A stretch of 14,804 nucleotides of DNA from Rhodospirillales bacterium (GTDB lineage: Bacteria > Pseudomonadota > Alphaproteobacteria > Rhodospirillales > Casp-alpha2), in assembly GCA_021775275.1 (NCBI GenBank), contig JAJFIE010000063.1, positions 1 to 14,804 of the forward strand, given 5' to 3'. Below, in pieces: positions 1 to 7,318 of the stretch. Within the stretch, counting starts at the first letter, position 1. Each line of letters begins with the position of its first letter. The position numbers and the translations under genes were made by a program. The notes under the pieces were generated by a model that searched no databases, had not been told where the DNA came from, and saw only the letters and a program-made list of their open reading frames with translations.

Positions 1-93
1 TTTATCATAAATCGGCAGCAGCTGCTTGTTGATGACCTGTGTCATCGGATACAGACGGGTTCCACTGCCACCGGCTAATACGATCCCCTTCAT
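1..93 (-). CDS. rfbA: Glucose-1-phosphate thymidylyltransferase, N-terminal fragment (cut by window edge)
   Basis: Only the first 31 codons are in the window. They read [16 protein letters not shown], then a lysine-containing KQLLPIYDK segment. This is the characteristic start of RfbA/RmlA: the GGSGTR loop binds the nucleotide and KQLLP contributes the substrate-site lysine. The family joins dTTP and glucose-1-phosphate to give dTDP-glucose and pyrophosphate in the cytoplasm, the entry step for dTDP-deoxysugars. The ATG overlaps the rfbB stop codon as ATGA, which indicates translational coupling. The rest of the gene lies beyond the left edge, so intactness cannot be judged. Confidence 0.93.
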   Translation of the reverse strand, partial: MKGIVLAGGSGTRLYPMTQVINKQLLPIYDK

Positions 94-1166
94 GTTGACG
101 CCTCCTTCGTGGGCCCAAGGCCGAGTCGCGCACCATCGTAACGGGCTCCGGACAGGGGGCGCCACCATTCTTCGTTATCCAGATACCAAGCAATGGTCTG
201 GCGTAGTCCGGTCTCAAAATCAACAGAGGGCGCCCAGCTCAATTCGCTGCGGAGTTTAACTGCGTCGATGGCGTAGCGAAGGTCATGACCCGGGCGGTCA
301 GCAACGAACGTAATCAAACTATCATGTGGTGTGTTGGCGTTATCCGGGAACCGCCCGTCAAGTATCGCGCAGATACCGCGCACGACATCCATATTGCTGC
401 GCTCGGCATCTCCTCCGACCAAATAGGTCTCGCCCAACTTGCCCCGTTTCAGAATTGTCAGTAACGCAGACGCGTGATCATCCACGTAGAGCCAGTCCCG
501 GACGTTTTCCCCGGTGCCATAAACCGGCAATGATTCTCCCGCCAGAGCACGCAGAATCACCAGGGGAATCAACTTCTCAGGAAACTGATAGGGGCCGTAG
601 TTATTGGAACAATTACTCAAGACAACAGGCAAGCCATAGGTGTGCGCCCAGGCAAACACCAGGTGATCCGAGGCAGCCTTGCTTGCCGAGTATGGCGACC
701 GTGGCCGGTATGGCGTTTCCGGTGTGAAGGCGGGATCATTAAAGGTTAGTGATCCAAATACCTCGTCCGTTGAAACGTGGTGGAAGCGGAATATTTCCCG
801 TCTGTCTTGCTGAAGAGTATCGAAATACGCCAATGCCGCCTGAAGCAACGAACAGGTGCCAACAATATTGGTGCTGATAAAGTCCGCCGGGCCGTCTATG
901 GACCGATCAACGTGGGATTCCGCCGCCAGATGCATAACCGCATCTGGCTGGTGCGTCTCGAACACCTTGCCCACGGCCTCTCCGTCACGGATATCAACCT
1001 GCTCGAAAACGTAGCGCGGGTTCCCCTGGACTGCCGGGAGGTTGTCGAGGTTCGCTGCATAGGTCAGGCAATCGAGATTGATCACATGATCCTGTGTCTG
1101 GTCGAGAATTTGGCGAATGACGGCCGAGCCGATAAAACCTGCGCCACCGGTAACGAGAATTTTCAT
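90..1166 (-). CDS. rfbB: dTDP-glucose 4,6-dehydratase
   Basis: A 358-residue extended SDR of normal RmlB length. It converts dTDP-glucose to dTDP-4-keto-6-deoxyglucose using bound NAD, and this product is the branch point for rhamnose and many other 6-deoxysugars. Visible motifs are the Rossmann loop GGAGFIG (residues 7-13), the [10 protein letters not shown] segment (81-90), the catalytic triplet T133-D134-E135 inside STDEVFG, the YSASK motif with Y159 and K163, the [16 protein letters not shown] substrate segment (187-202) and RDWLYVDDH (223-231). All catalytic residues of the family are present. The gene starts four bases after the rfbC stop and its own stop overlaps the rfbA start, so it sits in the middle of a compact dTDP-sugar operon. 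Confidence 0.97.
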   Translation of the reverse strand: MKILVTGGAGFIGSAVIRQILDQTQDHVINLDCLTYAANLDNLPAVQGNPRYVFEQVDIRDGEAVGKVFETHQPDAVMHLAAESHVDRSIDGPADFISTNIVGTCSLLQAALAYFDTLQQDRREIFRFHHVSTDEVFGSLTFNDPAFTPETPYRPRSPYSASKAASDHLVFAWAHTYGLPVVLSNCSNNYGPYQFPEKLIPLVILRALAGESLPVYGTGENVRDWLYVDDHASALLTILKRGKLGETYLVGGDAERSNMDVVRGICAILDGRFPDNANTPHDSLITFVADRPGHDLRYAIDAVKLRSELSWAPSVDFETGLRQTIAWYLDNEEWWRPLSGARYDGARLGLGPTKEAST

Positions 1167-1170
1167 GGAT

Positions 1171-1722
1171 TTAGAACACCTGCGGCAAATCTTTAAGTCC
1201 GGGATGCCCGGAATCTTTTTCAGAAACGGTGGCGTCGCCTACGGCAACCGGCCAATCAATGCCCAGTTCGGGATCACACCATAACAGGCCCGTATAGTGT
1301 TCGGGTGAAAAATGGTCCGACATCTTGTACGTGATCTCGACATTATCGCACAAGCTACAGAAGCCATGGGCAAAACCAATGGGAACCAAAACAGCGGTCA
1401 TTTTGCGCGCATCCAGCTCGAACGCTACATGCTGCCCGAAGGTCCTGGAATTACGGCGAAGATCAATAACCACATCGTATGCCCGTCCGCGGGTCACGCG
1501 AACCAGTTTGTGCTGCGCGCGGGGCGGTAACTGAAAATGAAACCCGCGCACGGTTCCGGCGGCGGCGGAATGAGACCAGGAATCCTGCACGAATGTTGTA
1601 TGAATGCCGAGGGCAGAAAATTTTTCAACGTCATAGGTTTCAGCAAACCCCCCCCGCTCGTCGTCAAACAGATCAAGATGGATAATCTTCACGCCATCGA
1701 GGATCGTGTCTTCAATTCTCAT
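1171..1722 (-). CDS. rfbC: dTDP-4-dehydrorhamnose 3,5-epimerase family protein
   Basis: A 183-residue RmlC-type cupin of standard length. The family epimerises C3 and/or C5 of dTDP-4-keto-6-deoxyglucose. Signature stretches are [10 protein letters not shown] (21-30), [18 protein letters not shown] (58-75), [10 protein letters not shown] (83-92), [10 protein letters not shown] (115-124) and [13 protein letters not shown] (147-158). The expected active-site residues are there: H62, K72, Y132 and D170. An SD-like GGAGG lies about seven bases before the ATG, inside the end of the upstream reductase gene, which overlaps this one by 11 bases. The coding strand has a run of eight G at codons 23-25, noted under findings. 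RmlC relatives can be single-site epimerases (C5 only in ascarylose biosynthesis), so the exact activity is open. No rmlD is visible in the window. Confidence 0.93.
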   Translation of the reverse strand: MRIEDTILDGVKIIHLDLFDDERGGFAETYDVEKFSALGIHTTFVQDSWSHSAAAGTVRGFHFQLPPRAQHKLVRVTRGRAYDVVIDLRRNSRTFGQHVAFELDARKMTAVLVPIGFAHGFCSLCDNVEITYKMSDHFSPEHYTGLLWCDPELGIDWPVAVGDATVSEKDSGHPGLKDLPQVF

Positions 1723-2629
1723 AGGCGTCCTCCCCCGCGAGGAATCGCCGGATGCCTTCCTCTAAAGAGATTTTGGCCCACCACCCTGGTAGAGCAGGGC
1801 CACTCCAGGGTTCTGTTGGGTTTCGCGATGGCAAAGCAAAGGCATTCCACTGGCAGTCAATTTTCCGGGGCTCTACAGTTTCAAATGCGGCAATGACCTC
1901 ACTCAGGGTGTATCGCTTACCGCTGCTGATCGCATAGGGGCCACCCACAACATCATTGTCCATGGTATGAATGAGCGCGTCGACAACGTCATCCACGTAA
2001 ACCAGGTCCATCACCGTGTCCGGCGCGGCGAGAGGCAGAGCTGTGCCGTTGCGAAACGCCGAGCGGATTGCCGCCATCAGTTTCTTGCGCCAATCCCCCG
2101 GCCCGTAGATGTCATAAAGCACCAATGTCGTTGCGTTAAAGTCATGCGCATCCACGTAATACGCCAGAATATCTTCGAACGCCTGCTTCGTCGCCGCATA
2201 GAGGTTTACAGGCCGATAATCATCGCTGTCGAAGTACTGAAAGAACGTTGCCGGATGGATCAGGCGTCGGGCACCTGTCTGCTGCATGGCTTCCAGCACC
2301 TGGGTCCCAAAAAGTACGTTGGAGCCAATCAGCGAGGCAATCTGATCGGAGGAGTGATTACGCACATACTGGGTCGCCAGATGGCAAACCAAGTCCGGCG
2401 CGCTGGCCTCTATGAGGGCCGTCATGCCTTCTGTGGACCCGTCGTGTTCATGGACAGTCAGGTTATCGGTGAGTTGACCAAGACGGTTTTTGTCAGAAGT
2501 CGGGCGGACAACCACATGCACTTGACGCCCGACACTCAACAGATGCCTGACCAACCGGGACCCCAGATAACTGGTGGCGCCCGTGACGAGGACGCGCTCA
2601 GTATTGCTTGGCGAATTCTCTGAAGACAT
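1712..2629 (-). CDS. NAD(P)-dependent nucleotide-sugar 4-ketoreductase, abequose-synthase (RfbJ)-like extended SDR
   Basis: An extended SDR of 305 residues. It shows the Rossmann loop GATSYLG (17-23), a conserved Thr128 in the PATFFQYF stretch, and the catalytic YAATK motif (Y144, K148). The segment VNLYAATKQAFEDILAYY, followed by a YDIYGPGDWRKKL stretch, looks most like CDP-abequose/paratose synthase (RfbJ-type) reductases, from memory of that family. Those enzymes reduce the C4 ketone of 3,6-dideoxyhexoses. The gene follows the His-type PLP dehydratase directly, the same partnership as rfbH-rfbJ, which supports a role after 3-deoxygenation. An upstream ATG at 2638 is in frame, but its AGGA lies only one base away. 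The same AGGA is ten bases before the chosen ATG. Overlap with the dehydratase gene is 32 bases (41 with the longer start). The substrate is inferred. Confidence 0.82.
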   Translation of the reverse strand: MSSENSPSNTERVLVTGATSYLGSRLVRHLLSVGRQVHVVVRPTSDKNRLGQLTDNLTVHEHDGSTEGMTALIEASAPDLVCHLATQYVRNHSSDQIASLIGSNVLFGTQVLEAMQQTGARRLIHPATFFQYFDSDDYRPVNLYAATKQAFEDILAYYVDAHDFNATTLVLYDIYGPGDWRKKLMAAIRSAFRNGTALPLAAPDTVMDLVYVDDVVDALIHTMDNDVVGGPYAISSGKRYTLSEVIAAFETVEPRKIDCQWNAFALPSRNPTEPWSGPALPGWWAKISLEEGIRRFLAGEDAYEN

Positions 2630-3794
2630 CGCAAACATATCCTAACTGGCTTTCATCCATGCCCTGATGACATCCTAACAGGATGCCCCCCTGCATGACA
2701 CGGTCCGCATTGGCGAAGCCTTTCGGGTCGGCCCGGTGGGCAACGTCTGCAAATCCTGGCTGACGCAGGATGTTGCCCGTGAAAACGGTACGCGTCTGAA
2801 CGTCATTAGATTCGAAATGAATTTGCAGATCCCGCCGTGAAAACGGCGCGTCCTCACGAACGATCAAAGGCACGGCCAGCCAGTAGGTTTCGGTGTCCGG
2901 TTGTTGACGGGGCAAGATGAACCATTGCTCATATTCCGCAAAGAATTCCGTCAGCCTGGCGAAATGTCGCTGCCGCCGGTCACCATAGTCAGGCAGGCGG
3001 TCAAGCTGCACCAGACCGAACGCCGCGGAAATTTCCGATGGCAGGAAGTTATATCCCACGTCGCCAAACACAAATTTGGAATCATATTCGATTCCATCGA
3101 CCTCAACATTAAACCGATCCTCGATGGCCTCCGATTCGCCAACCAGACTGGAACTGCGGCCCCATCCTCTCAGTTGTTTGGCGCGCCGGAAGAGTTCATC
3201 GTCATTAAAACATACCATACCGCCAAAACCGGCGCCGGTCATAACGTGAGAGGCATAGAAACTTGTGGTCGCAATATCCGACAGGGACCCCGTCGGCGCG
3301 CCATCCAGCAGGCTCCCAATGGTATCCGCGGAATCCTCAATGGTCGCTAGGCCATGTTTGTCAGCAACCGTTTTGATCATTTTCCAGTCGGCCAGATTGC
3401 CAATCAGGTTGGGAATCATGAGCGCCTTGGTCTTTGGGCCGATCATGGCTTCGATGCGCGTCGGATCAATCACATAGGTATCGGGTTCTACGTCAACGAA
3501 GACCGGTATCAGCCCCTGCTGGATCAATGGGGCCACCGTTGTCGAGAAGGTCAGCGCAGGTGTGATAACTTCATCCCCGGCTTCAAGGCCTAAGCTGGCA
3601 ATAGCGAGGGCGTTGGCCGACGAGCCGGAATTCACCATCAATCCCGTAGACTTGCCAAAGGTTTCAGCGACGCGAGCCTCAAATTCATGAACTTTCGGGC
3701 CGTCCATGAGTGCTAATGAGTTGCTGCGAAGCACCGAAGTGACGGCATCAATTTCTTCTTCGCCGTAAACGGCCTGAGCATAAAATACGCGCAC
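2598..3794 (-). CDS. DegT/DnrJ/EryC1-fold PLP enzyme with His replacing the catalytic Lys; probable nucleotide-4-ketosugar 3-dehydratase
   Basis: A 398-residue fold-type I PLP protein of the sugar aminotransferase family. NSGSSANALAI (55-65) is the phosphate-binding region, and D154 in IEDSADTIG is the residue expected to contact the pyridine nitrogen. The usual Schiff-base lysine falls in SFxPxK. Here the aligned stretch is SFYASHVMTGAGFGG, so H183 takes its place, as in RfbH (E1) and ColD 3-dehydratases. RfbH also needs a cysteine cluster for its 2Fe-2S centre after the RxWGRD stretch. In this protein the same place reads RGWGRSSSLVGESEAIEDRF and has no cysteine; the only cysteines are C195, C375 and C388. 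That suggests a ColD-like, iron-sulfur-free mechanism. Translation starts at GTG with GAGGG about eight bases upstream. It begins the five-gene dTDP-sugar module and overlaps the downstream reductase. Confidence 0.85.
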   Translation of the reverse strand: MRVFYAQAVYGEEEIDAVTSVLRSNSLALMDGPKVHEFEARVAETFGKSTGLMVNSGSSANALAIASLGLEAGDEVITPALTFSTTVAPLIQQGLIPVFVDVEPDTYVIDPTRIEAMIGPKTKALMIPNLIGNLADWKMIKTVADKHGLATIEDSADTIGSLLDGAPTGSLSDIATTSFYASHVMTGAGFGGMVCFNDDELFRRAKQLRGWGRSSSLVGESEAIEDRFNVEVDGIEYDSKFVFGDVGYNFLPSEISAAFGLVQLDRLPDYGDRRQRHFARLTEFFAEYEQWFILPRQQPDTETYWLAVPLIVREDAPFSRRDLQIHFESNDVQTRTVFTGNILRQPGFADVAHRADPKGFANADRVMQGGILLGCHQGMDESQLGYVCDVFREFAKQY

Positions 3795-3904
3795 GGGTTT
3801 TCCCTCTTAATCCAAGTCTCTATTCAACATCGGCGGATACTACAAAAACTCGCGGGTCGCAACCAACCCCAACAGCACAGGGACACAGCAGACGATAGCA
3901 GTTG

Positions 3905-5824
3905 CTAATCGGAACGGCTATGCGTGGTCTCTGATCGTTCGAGATTTGCTTCCGGCACAAGCTTGCCAAGCATTTGTCGGACGGCCGCTTCGTCATTCTT
4001 CTCACAGATTAACCTGAGTTCATCCAGGGCAGTCCTGACTTCATCGATCAAAGCGGCGCGGGGCGCCGCAAGCAGCAGTCCGTCGGTATCCGTCTGGACT
4101 ATGCCTTCTGAGCCGTGGAAGACCTCCTCAAACAGTTTTTCTCCGGGTCGACATCCGGTAACGTTGATTTCAATGTCAACACCGGGCTCCAATCCCGCCA
4201 GGCGGATCATCTGTTCGGCCAGGTCCATGATGCGGACCGGCTCACCCATATCGAGGACGAAAATTTTCCCGGCATGGGCTGCCCCCGGTTGAGCCACCGT
4301 GGACGCGAGCAGAACCAACTCAACGGCTTCGCGGACAGTCATAAAATAACGGGTCATGTCTGGATGGGTTACAGTCAACGGTCCACCATACTCCAACTGC
4401 CGCTGAAACAGCGGTACGACGGAACCGGTAGATCCCAGCACATTGCCAAAACGCACGGTGACGAAATTCGTGCCGTACACACTGTTTTCACGATCCAGGT
4501 CCAGCGCCTGACAATACTGCTCGGCAATACGCTTGGACGCTCCCATGATGTTGGTCGGATTGATAGCCTTATCTGTGGAAATCTGGACCATGGTGGCAAC
4601 GCCATGATGAATACAGGCATTTGCAACATTTACTGTTCCTAAGACATTGGTGGTGACGCCCTCGCAGCAGTTTTCCTCCACCAAGGGAACATGTTTCAGG
4701 GCGGCGGCATGAAAAACAATTTCCGGCCTGAAATCACCAAACACCTGATCAATGCGCTTTGCATGACGTACATCGGCAATGAGGGAACGGCGGTTAAGCG
4801 CCGGAAAGCTTTCTGCAACTTCACGGTCAATCTGGTAAAGTCCGAATTCGGAGCTATCGAGCAAGCCGATTTCGATTGGCCTAAATGTCGCGATCTGACG
4901 CACCAGTTCGCTACCGATGCTGCCGCCTGCGCCGGTTACAAGAACACGCTTGCCCGCGATAAACTGCCCCATGGCCGTCTTGTCGAGGGATGTCTGCGGT
5001 CGGCCAAGAAGGTCTTCCACATCAACGGGCCGCACATCAATGTTTTCCGGGCCGCCAGGCCTGAAGTCCGTCATTCTGGGCATACGCCCCAGTTTAATAC
5101 CCGACATCGTGCACTGATCCAGAAGATGGCGAATCGTTGCACCGTCAAAATCATCCTTGGTAAGGATCAGGCGTTGCGGCTTTTCGCTCTGTTGCGTCAT
5201 CGCCGCAACGGCCGCGTCAAAATGTGATACAGTGTCTATTACCGGCACACCGTGAATTTGCTGTCCAACCCGTTGTGGTTTTTCCGACAGGATTCCAATC
5301 ACGCGATATTCCGCGTTTCCGCCCTGAGAAAGCGCACGGATAAATAATTCCGCCCCGTCACCTGCGCCGGCCAACAAAACCGGGATACGGCGTTTGCCCC
5401 CCGGGGCATCCTTGAAATCCAGACTGCGGTCCCGGGCTATTCGGTATGCCATCCGCGGCCCGCCAAGCAGGGCCATGAGCACCAGCCAGTTGATAAAGGG
5501 CAATGATCGAGGCAAGGATTCCAGCCGTGTCCAAACGAACATGACCATAAGAAACAAGAGCAATGTCAGACTGACGGCTTTGGCGATGGCTGTGAGATCA
5601 CGAACAGAGGCATAGCGCCAAATACCTCGATACAGACCCGTATACCAGTAGACACCGGCGCCGATTACCGTCAACGTCAGGCCTCCGGCGAGAAGTTGTT
5701 CGTCAAGAACCCTTGAAATGTCATCGCCCTGTCGAAGATATATTGATGCGACGAACGATACCGCCGTCATGACGATGTCATGGGCGTAAGCGATTATACC
5801 GCGAGCGTTTGTTTTCTTTTTCAT
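3905..5824 (-). CDS. Membrane-bound nucleoside-diphosphate-sugar 4,6-dehydratase, CapD/WbpM/PglF type
   Basis: A 639-residue protein, the normal length for large inner-membrane UDP-GlcNAc 4,6-dehydratases. The N-terminus has about four hydrophobic segments (roughly 12-30, 46-64, 82-98, 108-124), then a first nucleotide-binding-like domain (VLLAGAGDGAELFIRA, 149-164), then the catalytic SDR domain. The catalytic part shows VTGAGGSIGSELVRQI (296-311), AALKHVPLVEENC (374-386), STDKAINPTN (416-425) and MGASKR (427-432). Met427 sits where shorter SDRs have Tyr, which is normal in this subfamily. TGCRPGEKLFEEVF is the C-terminal signature. It should make UDP-4-keto-6-deoxy-GlcNAc, the precursor of QuiNAc, FucNAc or bacillosamine residues. 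A 110-base spacer separates it from the dehydratase gene downstream, with no convincing terminator. The SD before its ATG is weak. Confidence 0.93.
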   Translation of the reverse strand: MKKKTNARGIIAYAHDIVMTAVSFVASIYLRQGDDISRVLDEQLLAGGLTLTVIGAGVYWYTGLYRGIWRYASVRDLTAIAKAVSLTLLLFLMVMFVWTRLESLPRSLPFINWLVLMALLGGPRMAYRIARDRSLDFKDAPGGKRRIPVLLAGAGDGAELFIRALSQGGNAEYRVIGILSEKPQRVGQQIHGVPVIDTVSHFDAAVAAMTQQSEKPQRLILTKDDFDGATIRHLLDQCTMSGIKLGRMPRMTDFRPGGPENIDVRPVDVEDLLGRPQTSLDKTAMGQFIAGKRVLVTGAGGSIGSELVRQIATFRPIEIGLLDSSEFGLYQIDREVAESFPALNRRSLIADVRHAKRIDQVFGDFRPEIVFHAAALKHVPLVEENCCEGVTTNVLGTVNVANACIHHGVATMVQISTDKAINPTNIMGASKRIAEQYCQALDLDRENSVYGTNFVTVRFGNVLGSTGSVVPLFQRQLEYGGPLTVTHPDMTRYFMTVREAVELVLLASTVAQPGAAHAGKIFVLDMGEPVRIMDLAEQMIRLAGLEPGVDIEINVTGCRPGEKLFEEVFHGSEGIVQTDTDGLLLAAPRAALIDEVRTALDELRLICEKNDEAAVRQMLGKLVPEANLERSETTHSRSD

Positions 5825-5864
5825 GGGCAGAGTGCTGAATGGATCCCTAGTTTGACCTCATCCG

Positions 5865-5890
5865 CCAACACCAGCATCCAACACCAGCAT
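5865..5890. repeat. Perfect tandem duplication of a 13-bp unit
   Basis: The unit CCAACACCAGCAT occurs twice in a row with no mismatch (5865-5877 and 5878-5890), in the 133-base spacer between the ligase-family gene and the CapD-like gene. It lies 41-66 bases upstream of the CapD-like start codon, so it falls in that gene's upstream region. Two copies are too few to call a known element. Confidence 0.8.
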
Positions 5891-5892
5891 CG

Positions 5893-5909
5893 AGTGTGCG
5901 TCGCACTCT
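5893..5909. other. Short inverted repeat next to the tandem duplication
   Basis: GAGTGTGCGTCGCACTC can fold into a stem of about seven pairs (one G-T wobble) with a three-base loop. On the minus strand, which is the direction of the flanking genes, it is not followed by a T run, so it is not a convincing intrinsic terminator. It could be a weak attenuator, an mRNA-stabilising hairpin or an operator. Confidence 0.35.
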
Positions 5910-5957
5910 TGTAACACAATATGTGCAGGCGTCCAGTCCACCACGCACTAACGACCA

Positions 5958-7199
5958 TTAACCTGGATGTTCGGGCGCTGGGACCTGACGTTGGCGTCCG
6001 GCAAGACAAACTGCCGTGGCGACAACAAACGAGCCCTGCAACCATGATGACCAATAGGAAACGCTGAACAGGCTGGACGCCCAATAGGCCGCCCAGACAC
6101 CGAGTGCGGCGAGAAGCGCAGGATCGCCTGACGCCAGAAAGCCGCGCGCCCACCGCAGGACGTTATACCCGATGCACATCAACATGACAGCGAAACCAAC
6201 GATGCCGGTCTCCACAATAATTTCCACCGCCCAATTGTGCGGATGCAGTGGAATATTGCGGGTTTTGGTAATCGAATTCCAATCTGCAGCGGATGCGAGC
6301 TCGTTTATTACGTTAATACCAACACCGAACCATCGGTTCGATTCGCCAGCGTTCCACGAAAATGCCCAGATTTCCTGGCGCTGCGGGTCAATGAGCCATA
6401 TGGGAAATGGTAAGCCGTTCGGGTCCAGCGCATAGTTCGGATTATAGTAAAAATAGAGCCATCCGATGATCGTGCAACCGCCCAAAACAATGGCCAACAA
6501 AGACAGGGCCGTAATTTTCATGCGCCGCTTATGAAGCGCATACATCAATCCGACAACAATCAAGACGGCAAGCAGTCCTGCCATGGCAGAGCGATTTCCG
6601 GTTACCCACATGATAACCAGAATATCGATAACTGCGATGAAACAAAGAAGCGCCCACTTCCCACGTAGACGCACAGCGGCCCATATGAGAACGGGCGCCA
6701 ACAACGCCCCCGACGTTGCCGATTCCTTCAAATACCGCCTGGCGTCAACACTGGCCCAACCATCGCCGCGTAAAACCCCGATTAGCTCTGACGGACCGAG
6801 CAATCCGATCACGGCCAATGTTGCCAGAACAGCGGTCGAAGCGACCAGGGTGATAAGGCAGCCATTAAACATCTGCGGATTACGGTTTAACGTCGCCCAT
6901 AGAAAAACTGCAATCAAGATGTAAATCAGTGACCGCGCCATCGTCGTAAAAGAAACTAGAGGTTCGGACGAAACAGCGAGACTGGGTATCCAGACGACAA
7001 AAGTGAAGAGAACAAGTAGCCCACATTTCCCACTCATGGCGCCCTTGGCGCGCGCCCAGATTTCACCTCTGTCCGGCAGAAAGGGAATACAGACAAATGC
7101 CGCCAGGACCGCTGAAGCAAGCACTGATCGACCGATAATAATGGAGGGGATTGAGATTCCCAAAAGCACGAAAAACAATCGAGACGTCACGTTCGTCAA
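5958..7199 (-). CDS. O-antigen ligase / polymerase family membrane protein (Wzy_C family, WaaL-like)
   Basis: A very hydrophobic protein of 413 residues with about ten membrane segments. The family diagnostic is a large periplasmic loop before the last helices. Here residues about 250-320 are hydrophilic and end in PLHPHNWAVEIIVETGIVG (317-335), the His/Glu/Gly pattern of O-antigen ligases. An Arg in GNRSA (201-205) matches the conserved arginine near the membrane-periplasm boundary. WaaL joins undecaprenyl-linked polysaccharide to lipid A core; Wzy relatives polymerise repeat units. Sequence alone does not separate the two, though the HPHN motif favours the ligase. The start is TTG with AAGG about nine bases upstream. 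A GTG nine bases further in is an alternative. It is preceded by 119 bases of spacer holding a possible promoter. Confidence 0.85.
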   Translation of the reverse strand: MTNVTSRLFFVLLGISIPSIIIGRSVLASAVLAAFVCIPFLPDRGEIWARAKGAMSGKCGLLVLFTFVVWIPSLAVSSEPLVSFTTMARSLIYILIAVFLWATLNRNPQMFNGCLITLVASTAVLATLAVIGLLGPSELIGVLRGDGWASVDARRYLKESATSGALLAPVLIWAAVRLRGKWALLCFIAVIDILVIMWVTGNRSAMAGLLAVLIVVGLMYALHKRRMKITALSLLAIVLGGCTIIGWLYFYYNPNYALDPNGLPFPIWLIDPQRQEIWAFSWNAGESNRWFGVGINVINELASAADWNSITKTRNIPLHPHNWAVEIIVETGIVGFAVMLMCIGYNVLRWARGFLASGDPALLAALGVWAAYWASSLFSVSYWSSWLQGSFVVATAVCLAGRQRQVPAPEHPG

Positions 7200-7231
7200 A
7201 ATGAAAACCTTGGTGTCCGTGGCTGTAAAAA

Positions 7232-7237
7232 AGTATA
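7232..7237 (-). promoter_or_regulatory. Possible -10 box upstream of the O-antigen ligase-family gene
   Basis: On the minus strand TATACT lies 33-38 bases before the proposed TTG start, in an A/T-rich part of the 119-base spacer. A good -35 at 16-18 bases was not found. This is suggestive only; the ligase-family gene may instead be transcribed by readthrough. Confidence 0.25.
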
Positions 7238-7318
7238 ATCAGAAAAGCTTATTACATCACTAACACGGTGTTGTGTAGCCTAGATTAATGAGGATTCCCC
7301 CTTCATCGTAATTACCTG

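Noticed and set aside
1525..1535. GGCGGTAACTG resembling part of an ops/JUMPstart element
   Set aside because: It lies inside rfbC and on the strand opposite to transcription, and lacks the full conserved sequence.
1558..1566. Short CGG triplet repeat in rfbC
   Set aside because: It encodes three alanines in frame in a normal loop region and is too short to be notable.
1967..2623. Plus-strand open frame of 218 codons opposite the ketoreductase gene
   Set aside because: It is antisense to a clear SDR gene, has no recognisable domain and a composition typical of a shadow frame.
3795..3904. Possible terminator in the 110-base spacer after the CapD-like gene
   Set aside because: Only stems of three to five pairs were found, and the short T run is not preceded by a stable stem.
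3905..5824. Met in place of catalytic Tyr in the CapD-like dehydratase as a sign of inactivity
   Set aside because: Met-Lys with Asp in STDKA is the normal arrangement in the large WbpM/PglF subfamily.
5821..6153. Minus-strand frame of 110 codons between the ligase-family gene and the CapD-like gene
   Set aside because: Most of it overlaps the ligase gene in another frame, it is rich in Arg, Ser and Cys, and has no family likeness.
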